64,000 nucleotides of DNA from Sphingomonas sp. PP-CC-1A-547. Lineage in GTDB: Bacteria; Pseudomonadota; Alphaproteobacteria; Sphingomonadales; Sphingomonadaceae. The stretch lies in the NCBI RefSeq assembly GCF_003610375.1, contig NZ_RAPZ01000011.1:744001-808000 (forward strand). The letters run 5' to 3'. Shown in pieces: positions 35,246 to 43,206 of this stretch. The notes under the pieces were generated by a model. That model was not told where the DNA came from. It worked only from the letters and a program-made list of their open reading frames with translations, and did no database searches. The stretch's first letter is position 1. Each line of letters opens with the position of its first letter. The position numbers and the translations under genes were made by a program.

Positions 35246-36898
35246 TTGCAGATTGTGACTTTGTGCCTGTTCCTGTTGCTCGCCGTCGTGGTCAGCGGCA
35301 TCGCGTCGCGCATGCTGCCGTCGGCGCTGCCGCGTCCGCTGGTGCAGATCGCGCTTGGCGCCTTGATCGGCATGGTCGCGCACGTCCGGGTCGAATTGGA
35401 TCCCGAACTTTTCTTCCTGCTGCTCGTGCCGCCGCTCCTGTTCCTCGATGGCTGGCGCATTCCGAAGGACGAACTGTTTCGCGATCGCGGAGCGGTGTTG
35501 GGGCTCGCATTGGGGCTCGTCTTCCTCACCGTGCTGGGCATGGGCTTGTTCGTGCACTGGCTGATCCCGGCGATGCCGCTCGGCGTCGCGTTCGCACTCG
35601 CAGCGGTAGTGTCGCCGACCGATCCTATCGCCGTCTCCGCGGTCGCCCAGAACGCACCGATCCCGAAGCGGATGATGCACATCCTTGAAGGCGAGGCGTT
35701 GCTGAACGACGCGTCCGGCCTCGTCTGCGTCCGCTTTGCGATCGCCGCCGTACTGACCGGCACCTTCTCGTTCGCCGATGCCGCCGCGACGTTCGCGTGG
35801 ATGGCCATTGCGGGCGTCGCGATCGGTGTCGGCGTCGCGCTCGGCATCGTCGCGACCAAGAGCGCCTTCGCACGACGGTTCGGTGACGAAGCCGGATCGA
35901 ACATCCTCGTCAGCCTGCTGATCCCGTTCGCCGCCTATCTACTGGCCGAACACATCCACGCGTCTGGCGTCCTCGCCGCCGCCGCCGCGGGTATCGCGAT
36001 GACCTTTACCGACGCGACCACCGCGGTCGCCGCCGGAACGCGCATCCGCAGGCGCGCGGTGTGGGACATGCTCCAGTTCACCCTGAACGGCGTGATCTTC
36101 GTGCTGCTCGGCGAGCAACTGCCCGAAGTGTTCGTTCGCGCCCGAGACACCGTTACGTCGACCGGGCATGTCAGCCCGTGGTGGTTGGCCGTCTATGTCA
36201 TTGCCGTCGTCGCCGGGTTGGCGATCCTTCGCTACGGCTGGGTCTGGGTTTCACTCCAGTTCACCCTTCTCCGAGCACGGCGGCGCAACGATACGACCGC
36301 GGGCGAAAGCCCACCACGGCGCATCATTGCGGCGATGTCGTGCGCCGGCGCGCGTGGTGCCATCACCTTGGCAGGCGCGCTTACGCTGCCATTGAGCCTC
36401 GCCGACGGTACGCCCTTCCCGGCGCGCGATCTCGTTATCTTCCTTGCGTCGGGCGTCATCCTGTCGTCGCTGGTCATTGCCGCCGTCGCGCTGCCGTTGC
36501 TGCTGCGGGGCCTCAGCCTGCCGCCCGAAACCGGCATTGGTGCTGCGCGCGATCAGGCGCGGCTGGTCGCTGCCAACGCCGCGATCGCCGAACTCGACCG
36601 CGTCCAACATCGGATGGCCGAGGGGCGCGACGATCCCGATCGTTTCACCGATGTCGCGGCGCGCTTGATGGACCAGTACCGCGAACGCATCGACAGCCTG
36701 TCGTCGCGGCCGGAGGACCGCGCACGACAGGGCGACGTCAAGATCGAACGGGACATGCGGCTTGCGGCGGTACGTGCGGAGCGCAACGCGATCTTCGACC
36801 TTGCACGACGCCGGGAGATTGGCGTCGAACTGGCGGAGCAACTCGGGCGCGAACTCGACCTGATCGATGCGCGGTTGTCGCGGCAGGGCTTGGCTTAA
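35246..36898 (+). CDS. CPA1-family sodium/proton antiporter
   Basis: A 550-residue NhaP/NHE-type cation-proton antiporter. About 12 membrane segments cover residues 1-410, with the ion-site motif SPTDPIAVSAV near residue 125 and EALLNDASG shortly after. A cytoplasmic, charged helical tail of about 130 residues follows (DRFTDVAARLMDQYRERID). The frame is open back to 35030 inside the GH43 gene, but TTG 35246 has GGGAG at a spacing of six bases and starts a membrane helix; GTG 35255 is the alternative. It probably maintains cytoplasmic pH and sodium balance and is not obviously tied to the uronate locus. Confidence 0.88.
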   Translation: MQIVTLCLFLLLAVVVSGIASRMLPSALPRPLVQIALGALIGMVAHVRVELDPELFFLLLVPPLLFLDGWRIPKDELFRDRGAVLGLALGLVFLTVLGMGLFVHWLIPAMPLGVAFALAAVVSPTDPIAVSAVAQNAPIPKRMMHILEGEALLNDASGLVCVRFAIAAVLTGTFSFADAAATFAWMAIAGVAIGVGVALGIVATKSAFARRFGDEAGSNILVSLLIPFAAYLLAEHIHASGVLAAAAAGIAMTFTDATTAVAAGTRIRRRAVWDMLQFTLNGVIFVLLGEQLPEVFVRARDTVTSTGHVSPWWLAVYVIAVVAGLAILRYGWVWVSLQFTLLRARRRNDTTAGESPPRRIIAAMSCAGARGAITLAGALTLPLSLADGTPFPARDLVIFLASGVILSSLVIAAVALPLLLRGLSLPPETGIGAARDQARLVAANAAIAELDRVQHRMAEGRDDPDRFTDVAARLMDQYRERIDSLSSRPEDRARQGDVKIERDMRLAAVRAERNAIFDLARRREIGVELAEQLGRELDLIDARLSRQGLA

Positions 36899-36910
36899 CC
36901 GGATCGAAAT

Positions 36911-36951
36911 AGCGCCCCGTCCGTCCGTGTGACAGAAACCGACGGGGCGCT
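36911..36951 (+). ncRNA. Hairpin 1 of a paired structured element
   Basis: An 11-pair perfect stem AGCGCCCCGTC / GACGGGGCGCT with a 19-base loop, 12 bases after the antiporter stop. The left arm and loop share GCCCCGYCCGTCCGTGYGACA-type sequence with hairpin 2 while the stems differ. It could be a terminator, a structured RNA or a repeat; the class is not known. Confidence 0.45.
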
Positions 36952-37023
36952 GAAGGTACGCGTTACTTGGGCGATGCCTCTACTTCGCGATATGCCGTTC
37001 GAAGGTGAATTAGAAATGAACGA

Positions 37024-37070
37024 GGTGCCCCGCCCGTCCGTGCGACACTCTCGTATCCGGGCAGGGCACC
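37024..37070 (+). ncRNA. Hairpin 2 of a paired structured element
   Basis: Stem GGTGCCC-C-GCCCG / CGGGC-A-GGGCACC, 12 pairs with one internal mismatch, and a loop of 21 bases. The segment CCGTCCGTGCGACA repeats hairpin 1 (CCGTCCGTGTGACA). Spacing between the two hairpins is 72 bases. Confidence 0.45.
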
Positions 37071-37216
37071 GAGGACGCAGCGCCCTTCGGCAGCGCGTCA
37101 CTGTCACTCAAGCTAGCAGGCGGCGGCGAAGTTAGAAGCGCAGTCCACCACGGGAAAGCCTCGCTTTGCCCCATATTTGTTCCCGTATGCGGGCCGCTGA
37201 ACCACGCGAGACGGAC

Positions 37217-37558
37217 TCAGGTTTTGGGCCTGCCGGGCAACTTAACTTGGCGCAATGCTGCAATCATTTTCCGCGCGCCGGGCGGAGCAACGCGCAGGAA
37301 CAGATCGAACAGATCGTCGTCGTCGAACGCGTCGACATCCATACCGATCGAAAGTGCGATCGCTTGGCGGCTACGGGCACCCGGCTGTGCTTCCAATACG
37401 ATCGTCCGCCAGGCCATGCCGACCGGAGGGTCGCCGCTCACGTCGCCGAACTCGCCCATCACCATGTTGCGGATCCGTAGCCGGCGATCGGGATGCTTCC
37501 CGAACCAGGATGCGTCCCCCGCCGTCGCAATCTCGACCGCCAGTATCTTGCCGCTCAT
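37217..37558 (-). CDS. Small protein of unknown function
   Basis: 113 residues, not recognised. It begins MSGKILAVEIATAGD, carries an acidic patch (DVDAFDDDDLFDLF) and ends with a basic tail (LRQVKLPGRPKT). No signal peptide or membrane segment is visible. The frame has better amino acid composition than the overlapping plus-strand frames, which are arginine-rich. The ribosome site before ATG 37558 is weak. It is divergent from the siderophore receptor, 143 bp away. Confidence 0.6.
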   Translation of the reverse strand: MSGKILAVEIATAGDASWFGKHPDRRLRIRNMVMGEFGDVSGDPPVGMAWRTIVLEAQPGARSRQAIALSIGMDVDAFDDDDLFDLFLRVAPPGARKMIAALRQVKLPGRPKT

Positions 37559-37647
37559 GTCTATCGTCCATCACGTTACGTTCCGTGGCTGGTGTTGCCA
37601 TATTGCCGCAGAGGCAAGCGCTATCTGGATCGGTCGGAACGCGGCTA

Positions 37648-37664
37648 TTGATAATAGTTATCAA
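37648..37664. promoter_or_regulatory. Fur-box-like palindrome
   Basis: TTGATAATAGTTATCAA, a seven-base inverted repeat around TAG, 38 bases upstream of the siderophore receptor ATG. Its AT-rich GATAAT/TTATC composition stands out in this GC-rich sequence and matches Fur operators, so iron-responsive repression of the receptor is likely. Confidence 0.65.
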
Positions 37665-37701
37665 AAACATTAGCGGGGCGCGATAACGTAAAGGGAATCA
37701 T

Positions 37702-39843
37702 ATGACACGTCGTCTTGGCATCGCCATCTTGCTGGGCTCCGCTGCTTTCGCCGTCGCGCCGGGCTATGCACAGACTTTGCACGAGGACGCCTCGGACGTG
37801 ATCGTCGTGACCGGACAGCATCCGCGAGACCAGGCTTCCTCCGGGACCAAGACGGATACGCCGCTCGCCGAAACGCCGCAGTCGATCACCGTCATCACCG
37901 CCGACGACATCGCCGGACGCAGTTTGCAGAACCTCAACCAGGCGCTCCGGTTCGTGGCGGGCGTGACCCCGGAAACGCGCGGGTCGAGCGGCGAGGTCTA
38001 TGACCAGTTCAAGCTGCGAGGCTTCGATGCCCCGGTCTATCTGGACGGCCTGAAGCAGTTCGGCAGCCCGTCCGGCTACGCGGTGCCGCAGGTGGACGTC
38101 TCGCGGCTCGACCGGATCGAAGTCATCAAGGGCCCCGCATCAGTATTGTACGGCCAGTCTAGCCCCGGTGGCCTGGTTGCGGAATCGAGCAAGCTTCCGC
38201 TCGACCAAGCGCTCTACGGCGCGATAAGCGGCACCTATGGCAATTATGACCTCTACCGCGTCGATGCCGACATCGGTGGCCGAGCCGGCGAAGGCGTCCT
38301 GTGGCGGATCAACGGCAGTGCGAACGGTGCCGACACGCAGCAGAAGTTCGGCAAGCGCGAGCGCCAGACGATCTCGGGTGCAGTAACGGCGGGTGCGGGC
38401 AGCTCGACCAGCTTCACGCTGCTCGGCGCCTATTCGCATGATCCATACAACGGCGACTACGGCGTGTTCCCCGCCAGCGGCACGTTGCTCGCCAACCCCA
38501 ACGGCAAACTGCCAACCAGCTTCGACGGCGGCGAGGCCGGCAACCGCTTCAGCCGTGAGCAGGCTGCGCTTACCTACATCTTCCGTCACGATTTCGGCGG
38601 CGGATGGGCGTTCCGCTCTTCTGGGCGCTATCAGTATGTGAAGTCGGCGCTCGGACTCATCTATACCGCAGGCGGACTGGATGGGAGCGATCCGACGCAG
38701 CAGACTTTCAGCCGTGCGTCCTACGCGACCCGCGAGCAACTCAACAATTGGACGTTCGACAACCAGCTGACCGGCACCGTCCAAACCGGCCTGATCAAGC
38801 ACACGCTCCTGTTCGGTGTGGACCGGCAAGTCGCGCACTCGCGCGAGCTTGCCGCGTTCGGCGTCGCGCCTCCCCTTAACGGCTTTGCCCCGGTCTACGG
38901 TACGGTGACGGTCCCGACGAGCCCGGAACAGATCGGCGGTCAGTTCGCGATCGATGTGCAGCAGCGTCAGCAGGGCATCTACGCACAGGACCAGATGGCG
39001 CTCGGCGACCTTCGCGTAGTCTTGAGCGGGCGGCAGGATTGGGCGCGCGCGCAACAGGACGGGCGTGTTAAACACGACAAGAAATTCACGTACCGTGCGG
39101 CCGCCCTCTATACGCTGCCGTTCGGTCTGGCGCCGTACGTCAGCTATTCGACGTCGTTCGAACAGCAAGCGAATCCGATCACGCAGAGCAACGGCCAGCC
39201 CGGGCTGGCAGACCCATCGCTCGGCAAGCAGATCGAGGCCGGTGCGAAGTTCAGCATTCCCGGAACGCAGATCCTGTTGTCCGGTGCATGGTTCCGTATC
39301 GACCAGACCAACGTCCTGACATCGACGCCCAATTTCAGCGTGTCACGACAGACCGGCGGCGTTCGTTCGCAGGGTGTCGAGTTCGAGGGGAGTGCCCCCC
39401 TGCCCTACGGCTTTAACGCGCGCGTCGCGTTCAGCCGGCAGCGCGTCAAGGTTACCAGCGATGCGGATGCTCCGGCGCGTGTCGGTCGTGGGCTGGAAAC
39501 CGTCGGGCGTGGTGGAACGTCCGCCTATCTCGATTGGACGCCACGTAGCGGCGGCCTCGAAGGGCTCACGATCGGCGGTGCGGTCCGGCATGTCGACGAG
39601 GTCTATGCAGGCGTCACGCCTGGCGAGACCGCGGGTCGCAACAGCCCGTCCCACACCGTTTATGATGCGCTGATCCGCTACGACCTCGAAAAGTTCGCCC
39701 CATCGCTGCGGGGCCTCAGCCTCGCGGTCAACGGTGCCAATATCTTCGAAAAGAAGTATCTGACGTCGTGCTTCGCCAACTATAACTGGTGCTGGTACGG
39801 CAACCGCCGGACCGTGCAGGCGACGATCGGCTATCGTTTCTGA
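37702..39843 (+). CDS. TonB-dependent siderophore receptor
   Basis: An outer-membrane receptor of 713 residues, ferrichrome/FhuA-like in layout and length. The signal peptide ends at GYAQ (residue 24), DVIVVTG follows as a TonB-box-like segment, and the plug has ETPQSITVIT, LNQALRFVAGVTPE and RIEVIKGPASVLYGQSSPGGL. The barrel ends in an aromatic residue (ATIGYRF). An AAAGGGAA ribosome site precedes ATG 37702. The Fur-like box upstream supports ferric-siderophore uptake. The exact siderophore cannot be told from sequence. Confidence 0.92.
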   Translation: MTRRLGIAILLGSAAFAVAPGYAQTLHEDASDVIVVTGQHPRDQASSGTKTDTPLAETPQSITVITADDIAGRSLQNLNQALRFVAGVTPETRGSSGEVYDQFKLRGFDAPVYLDGLKQFGSPSGYAVPQVDVSRLDRIEVIKGPASVLYGQSSPGGLVAESSKLPLDQALYGAISGTYGNYDLYRVDADIGGRAGEGVLWRINGSANGADTQQKFGKRERQTISGAVTAGAGSSTSFTLLGAYSHDPYNGDYGVFPASGTLLANPNGKLPTSFDGGEAGNRFSREQAALTYIFRHDFGGGWAFRSSGRYQYVKSALGLIYTAGGLDGSDPTQQTFSRASYATREQLNNWTFDNQLTGTVQTGLIKHTLLFGVDRQVAHSRELAAFGVAPPLNGFAPVYGTVTVPTSPEQIGGQFAIDVQQRQQGIYAQDQMALGDLRVVLSGRQDWARAQQDGRVKHDKKFTYRAAALYTLPFGLAPYVSYSTSFEQQANPITQSNGQPGLADPSLGKQIEAGAKFSIPGTQILLSGAWFRIDQTNVLTSTPNFSVSRQTGGVRSQGVEFEGSAPLPYGFNARVAFSRQRVKVTSDADAPARVGRGLETVGRGGTSAYLDWTPRSGGLEGLTIGGAVRHVDEVYAGVTPGETAGRNSPSHTVYDALIRYDLEKFAPSLRGLSLAVNGANIFEKKYLTSCFANYNWCWYGNRRTVQATIGYRF

Positions 39844-39856
39844 GTTGACGGCCTTG

Positions 39857-39891
39857 CCGCGATCGATGCCGTTCCGCGGTATCGATCGCGG
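39857..39891 (+). terminator. Hairpin after the siderophore receptor
   Basis: Stem CCGCGATCGAT / ATCGATCGCGG, 11 perfect pairs with a 13-base loop, 14 bases after the stop codon. It lacks a strong T-run. Confidence 0.5.
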
Positions 39892-39951
39892 TAGCGCCGA
39901 CTGTTCTCCGGATCAGGCGACCTGGACGCCCGATCGGGTTATGCAGGTCCG

Positions 39952-40590
39952 ATGATGCCGATCCTCTACAGCTTCCGACGGTGCCCCTACGCGATGCGCG
40001 CGCGTCTCGCGATCGCGGCGGCCGATCGTAAGGTCGAACTGCGTGAGATCGTCTTGCGGGACAAGCCGGCGGCAATGCTCGACGCGTCGCCCAAGGGAAC
40101 CGTGCCGGTGCTGGTGCTGCCGGACGGGACGGTGATCGATCAGAGCCTCGACATCATGCGCTGGGCCTGCGCGCGTACGCCCGACGCCGAGTGGCCAACC
40201 GATAACGACGCTGGATTGATCGCGACGAACGACGGCGCCTTCAAACACCATCTCGACCGCTACAAATATGCCGATCGCTACGACGTCGATCCGATCGAGC
40301 ACCGCGATGCGGCTACCGTGCTGCTCGGCGATCTAGGCGAGAGGCTGCGTGCTAGCGGCAGTCTCGGCACCAGCCCGCAGTCGATGACCGATCTCGCGAT
40401 CATGCCGTTCGTCCGCCAGTTCGCGCAGACCGATCGTTCCTATTTCGACGGTCTGCCCTTCGAGCGACTACAGGCGTGGCTGGCGATGCACCTCGCATCG
40501 GCCCTGTTCGCTCGGGTCATGATACGCCCGCCGCCTTGGCAACCGGGCGATCCTCCGATGATATTCCCGATGACGACGGACGCGCAGTAG
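39952..40590 (+). CDS. Glutathione S-transferase-like protein
   Basis: 212 residues with a thioredoxin-fold N-terminal domain (ILYSFRRCPYAMRARLAI; Cys11 in CPYAMR is a likely active-site residue as in omega/beta-type GSTs) and the glutathione-binding cis-Pro segment KGTVPVLVLPDG. A helical C-terminal domain of about 120 residues follows. Two adjacent ATG codons (39952, 39955) are possible starts with only a weak ribosome site. It is convergent with the next receptor gene. The reaction is not predictable. Confidence 0.82.
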   Translation: MMPILYSFRRCPYAMRARLAIAAADRKVELREIVLRDKPAAMLDASPKGTVPVLVLPDGTVIDQSLDIMRWACARTPDAEWPTDNDAGLIATNDGAFKHHLDRYKYADRYDVDPIEHRDAATVLLGDLGERLRASGSLGTSPQSMTDLAIMPFVRQFAQTDRSYFDGLPFERLQAWLAMHLASALFARVMIRPPPWQPGDPPMIFPMTTDAQ

Positions 40591-40623
40591 AGGCCCCGGC
40601 AAGACCGAGGCCCCCTGCCCGCG

Positions 40624-43062
40624 TCAGAAGCCGACGCTGATCGTCCCGAACACCTGGCGGGGTGCGACCGGGAACTGGTTGAACGTACCGCTCGCCGCGC
40701 CGATGCTGAGCGTCGAGGCGGCGCGCTTATTCGTGATGTTGGTAACGTTGAGGCTGACCGTCGCCGTCTTGACGACCTGCCCTTCCGACAGCGGTACGTG
40801 CGCGGCGATGCGGCCGGACAGCGTGAAGTAGGACGGCACCGACAGGTCGTTGGTGTAGGTCGCGAACCGCTTGCTGATATAGTCGCCGACGAGTTGCGCG
40901 TCGAAGATGTCGTAATTGGCCGAGGCGGTGAACTTGTTCAGCCAGTCTGGGCTGCCCGGCACCTTCTTGCCCGCAGTCGCGACGGTGCTCGTGCCGCTGA
41001 TATAGTCCGCCTCGTAGCGCGAGTTGTTGTACGACAGCGCATCGTAGAACGAGAAGTGCGGGCCGAACCGGAACGTGCCGGCGATGTCGAACCCGTCCGT
41101 CTTCACCGCACCGACGTTCTGGAGGATTGCCGCACCGCTGACGACTGCCGTCACCACCGGCGTCGGGCTGATCCCGAGCAGGCGGTTGCTGAAGTCGACG
41201 TGATAGACGCTGATCTGGCCATCGAAGCCGGTCAGCGGGCCAATGTTCAATGCATGATGCGAACGCAGCCCCGCCTCGTAGGTCCAGCTCGTTTCGGGCT
41301 CGACGTCCTGTTTGAACAGGTCGAACGCCGCTTGGCTGCCGAGCGCGAACGGCGACAGGCCGGCGGCGGCGCTGGTCTGGAACTGGCGAATGTTCTTCTG
41401 GACGTTGACGAACACCTGCTCGTTATCGGTTGCATCCCACAGCGCACCAAGCTGCGGCAGGAAGTATTTGTGCGTGTCGATCTTGCCGACCGGCAGCGCG
41501 ACCGAGCCGGTGAACGAGCCCGGGATCGGCTGCGTCGGAACGCGCTGCGACGCATTCTGGAACGTGCTCTTGACGCCGCCCTGGATGGTCAGCGTCGGCA
41601 GGACCTTCCAGCTGTCCTGGATATGAGCCTGATACTCGTCGACGCGCACTTCGCTGTGATATTGCGTGATAAGCGGGGTCAGTTCCTCGCGCGGGCGCTG
41701 GTACGGCGTGCTCGGATCGTTGACCGGGAATGGATACCAGCGGCGATAGGCGGACGAGCTCTGATGCTCGTACCAGGCGCCGAACTCGACATGATGCGCG
41801 CCGAGATCGAGCGCGACGATGGAGACGAGGCCACCGCGGTCGATCCGGTACTCGGTCGTGCGCGTCGCAAGGCCTGAGCCACCGAACACCTGGGTGAGAT
41901 TCTGGCCGGGGTAGTAGAATGAGAACAGCTTAGGCAGGCCGGCGACGTCGATCGGACCGCCGATGACACCGACGCCGTCGTTGTGATGATAATAGGCCTG
42001 GTTCGAGAAGGTCACGCGGTCGCTGACGTTCCAGTCGTATTTGACGTAGCCGAGATAGTCGGTGCGTGCTGCGACGCCGTAGTAATTGCGGTAGTTTGAC
42101 CCGTCCGCCTTGTACGCGCCGGAGTTGAGATAGGTCAGCATTGCGTTGAAATTGGGATAGACGAACGGGCGGACGTACGGCGCGGTGCCTTGCGTCGCGG
42201 TCGTGACGACGGTCGCATCCTCGTTCGGCTCGGTCTTGTCCGAAAACGCGCCGTAGAGCGTCAGCTTGCCGTTGCTGTCGTCATGAACGAACTTCGCATT
42301 GGCCTGATAGCCGCCCTGAATACCGTTGAAATCCCACGCCTTGGCCTTCTGCCGCGAGCCCGAGATATAGAACGCGTTGCCGTTGCCAAGGTCGCCGCTG
42401 TCGATCCGCGCGAACAGTCGCGAGGTCGAATGGCTGCCGAGCGTCTGGTCGACCTGGACACCCATATCCTTGCGCGGGTCGCTCGAGAAGGTATCGATCG
42501 TACCGCCCAGATTGCTGGTCGATGCGGTACCGAGATCGCCCGCGCCGCTGGCCAGCGTGACGCGTGAGACGTTCTCCGAGATGATCGCACGTTGTGGCGA
42601 CAAGCCGTTGTAGTTGCCGTAATTCTGGTCGCCCAGCGGCAGGCCGTCGAGCGTGTAGCCAAGCTGCTGCGCGTTGAAGCCGTGCACGAACAGCGAAATA
42701 TTCTGCTCGTTGTTGCCCCAAGGATCGGCGGTCAGGAACGTAACGCCCGGCAGCGTCTGCAACGCCTTCAACGGGCTCACGCCGGGAAGGATCTTCTGCA
42801 TGTCGACGCCGCTGACCTGAGTCACCGACCGCGTGTTGGCGCCGGTGACGACGATCGTATCATCCTGCCCGGCGGGCGGCGTTGCTGGATCGGCCGGACC
42901 GGCCACCGGCGCAGGCGCAGGCGCAGGCGCAGGCGCAGGCGAACCCGACTCCGCGTCCGTGGCTACCAGAGACTGCGCGGTCGAGGCGACTGGCACGCCG
43001 ACCACGACAAAACCGATAGCGCCGCACAACAGCCGCGCGGCCGTACGAGAAAACATCGTCAT
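40624..43062 (-). CDS. TonB-dependent receptor, substrate unknown
   Basis: 812 residues. The signal peptide ends at ASTAQ. A proline-alanine spacer (PAPAPAPAPAPVAGP) is followed by the TonB-box-like DDTIVVTG and a plug with SPLKALQTLPGVTFLT, and the barrel ends FGTISVGF. The Ala-Pro repeat is encoded by a hexanucleotide tandem repeat. Plug features (NNEQNISLFVHGFNAQQLGYTLDGLPLGD) are those of receptors of the Sphingomonas expansion with no known ligand. It is monocistronic between the GST gene and the M3 peptidase gene. Confidence 0.9.
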   Translation of the reverse strand: MTMFSRTAARLLCGAIGFVVVGVPVASTAQSLVATDAESGSPAPAPAPAPAPVAGPADPATPPAGQDDTIVVTGANTRSVTQVSGVDMQKILPGVSPLKALQTLPGVTFLTADPWGNNEQNISLFVHGFNAQQLGYTLDGLPLGDQNYGNYNGLSPQRAIISENVSRVTLASGAGDLGTASTSNLGGTIDTFSSDPRKDMGVQVDQTLGSHSTSRLFARIDSGDLGNGNAFYISGSRQKAKAWDFNGIQGGYQANAKFVHDDSNGKLTLYGAFSDKTEPNEDATVVTTATQGTAPYVRPFVYPNFNAMLTYLNSGAYKADGSNYRNYYGVAARTDYLGYVKYDWNVSDRVTFSNQAYYHHNDGVGVIGGPIDVAGLPKLFSFYYPGQNLTQVFGGSGLATRTTEYRIDRGGLVSIVALDLGAHHVEFGAWYEHQSSSAYRRWYPFPVNDPSTPYQRPREELTPLITQYHSEVRVDEYQAHIQDSWKVLPTLTIQGGVKSTFQNASQRVPTQPIPGSFTGSVALPVGKIDTHKYFLPQLGALWDATDNEQVFVNVQKNIRQFQTSAAAGLSPFALGSQAAFDLFKQDVEPETSWTYEAGLRSHHALNIGPLTGFDGQISVYHVDFSNRLLGISPTPVVTAVVSGAAILQNVGAVKTDGFDIAGTFRFGPHFSFYDALSYNNSRYEADYISGTSTVATAGKKVPGSPDWLNKFTASANYDIFDAQLVGDYISKRFATYTNDLSVPSYFTLSGRIAAHVPLSEGQVVKTATVSLNVTNITNKRAASTLSIGAASGTFNQFPVAPRQVFGTISVGF
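42911..42940. repeat. Hexanucleotide tandem repeat (GCAGGC)5 inside a receptor gene
   Basis: Five perfect copies in the receptor's spacer region. The unit is six bases, so slippage changes the Ala-Pro linker by two residues without shifting frame. Confidence 0.85.
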
Positions 43063-43206
43063 TCTTGAAAACCCCTAGCGAGATCGATCGATCGTCACTC
43101 CCGGGGCTGCGCCTATTGGCACTGCGAGACAGTCGGATGACCGTTACGCTACAGATTTAATATGGTGCGGTGCAGCGGTCAGAAAGGCCGCCGCACCACC
43201 GTTCCC

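Larger units (their letters stand above)
36899..37216. other. 318-bp gene-free region with two structured hairpins
   Basis: Contains the two hairpins described separately. The remaining sequence holds only short unconvincing frames (one of 68 codons at 36929-37135 runs through both hairpins and is not protein-like). Confidence 0.5.

Noticed and set aside
36929..37135. A 68-codon frame after the antiporter gene
   Set aside because: It runs through both hairpins, has no ribosome site, and the translation is not protein-like.
42911..42940. CRISPR-like or satellite array
   Set aside because: The unit is only six bases without spacers and lies within a coding frame as an Ala-Pro linker.
40624..43062. 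The second TonB receptor as a cobalamin (BtuB) transporter of the nearby cob genes
   Set aside because: No cobalamin riboswitch precedes it, a peptidase gene and others lie between, and its size and plug do not resemble BtuB specifically.
43164..43197. A hairpin GGTGCGG/CCGCACC as terminator of the M3 peptidase gene
   Set aside because: The stem is short with an interrupted loop and no T-run, so support is too weak to list as a feature.
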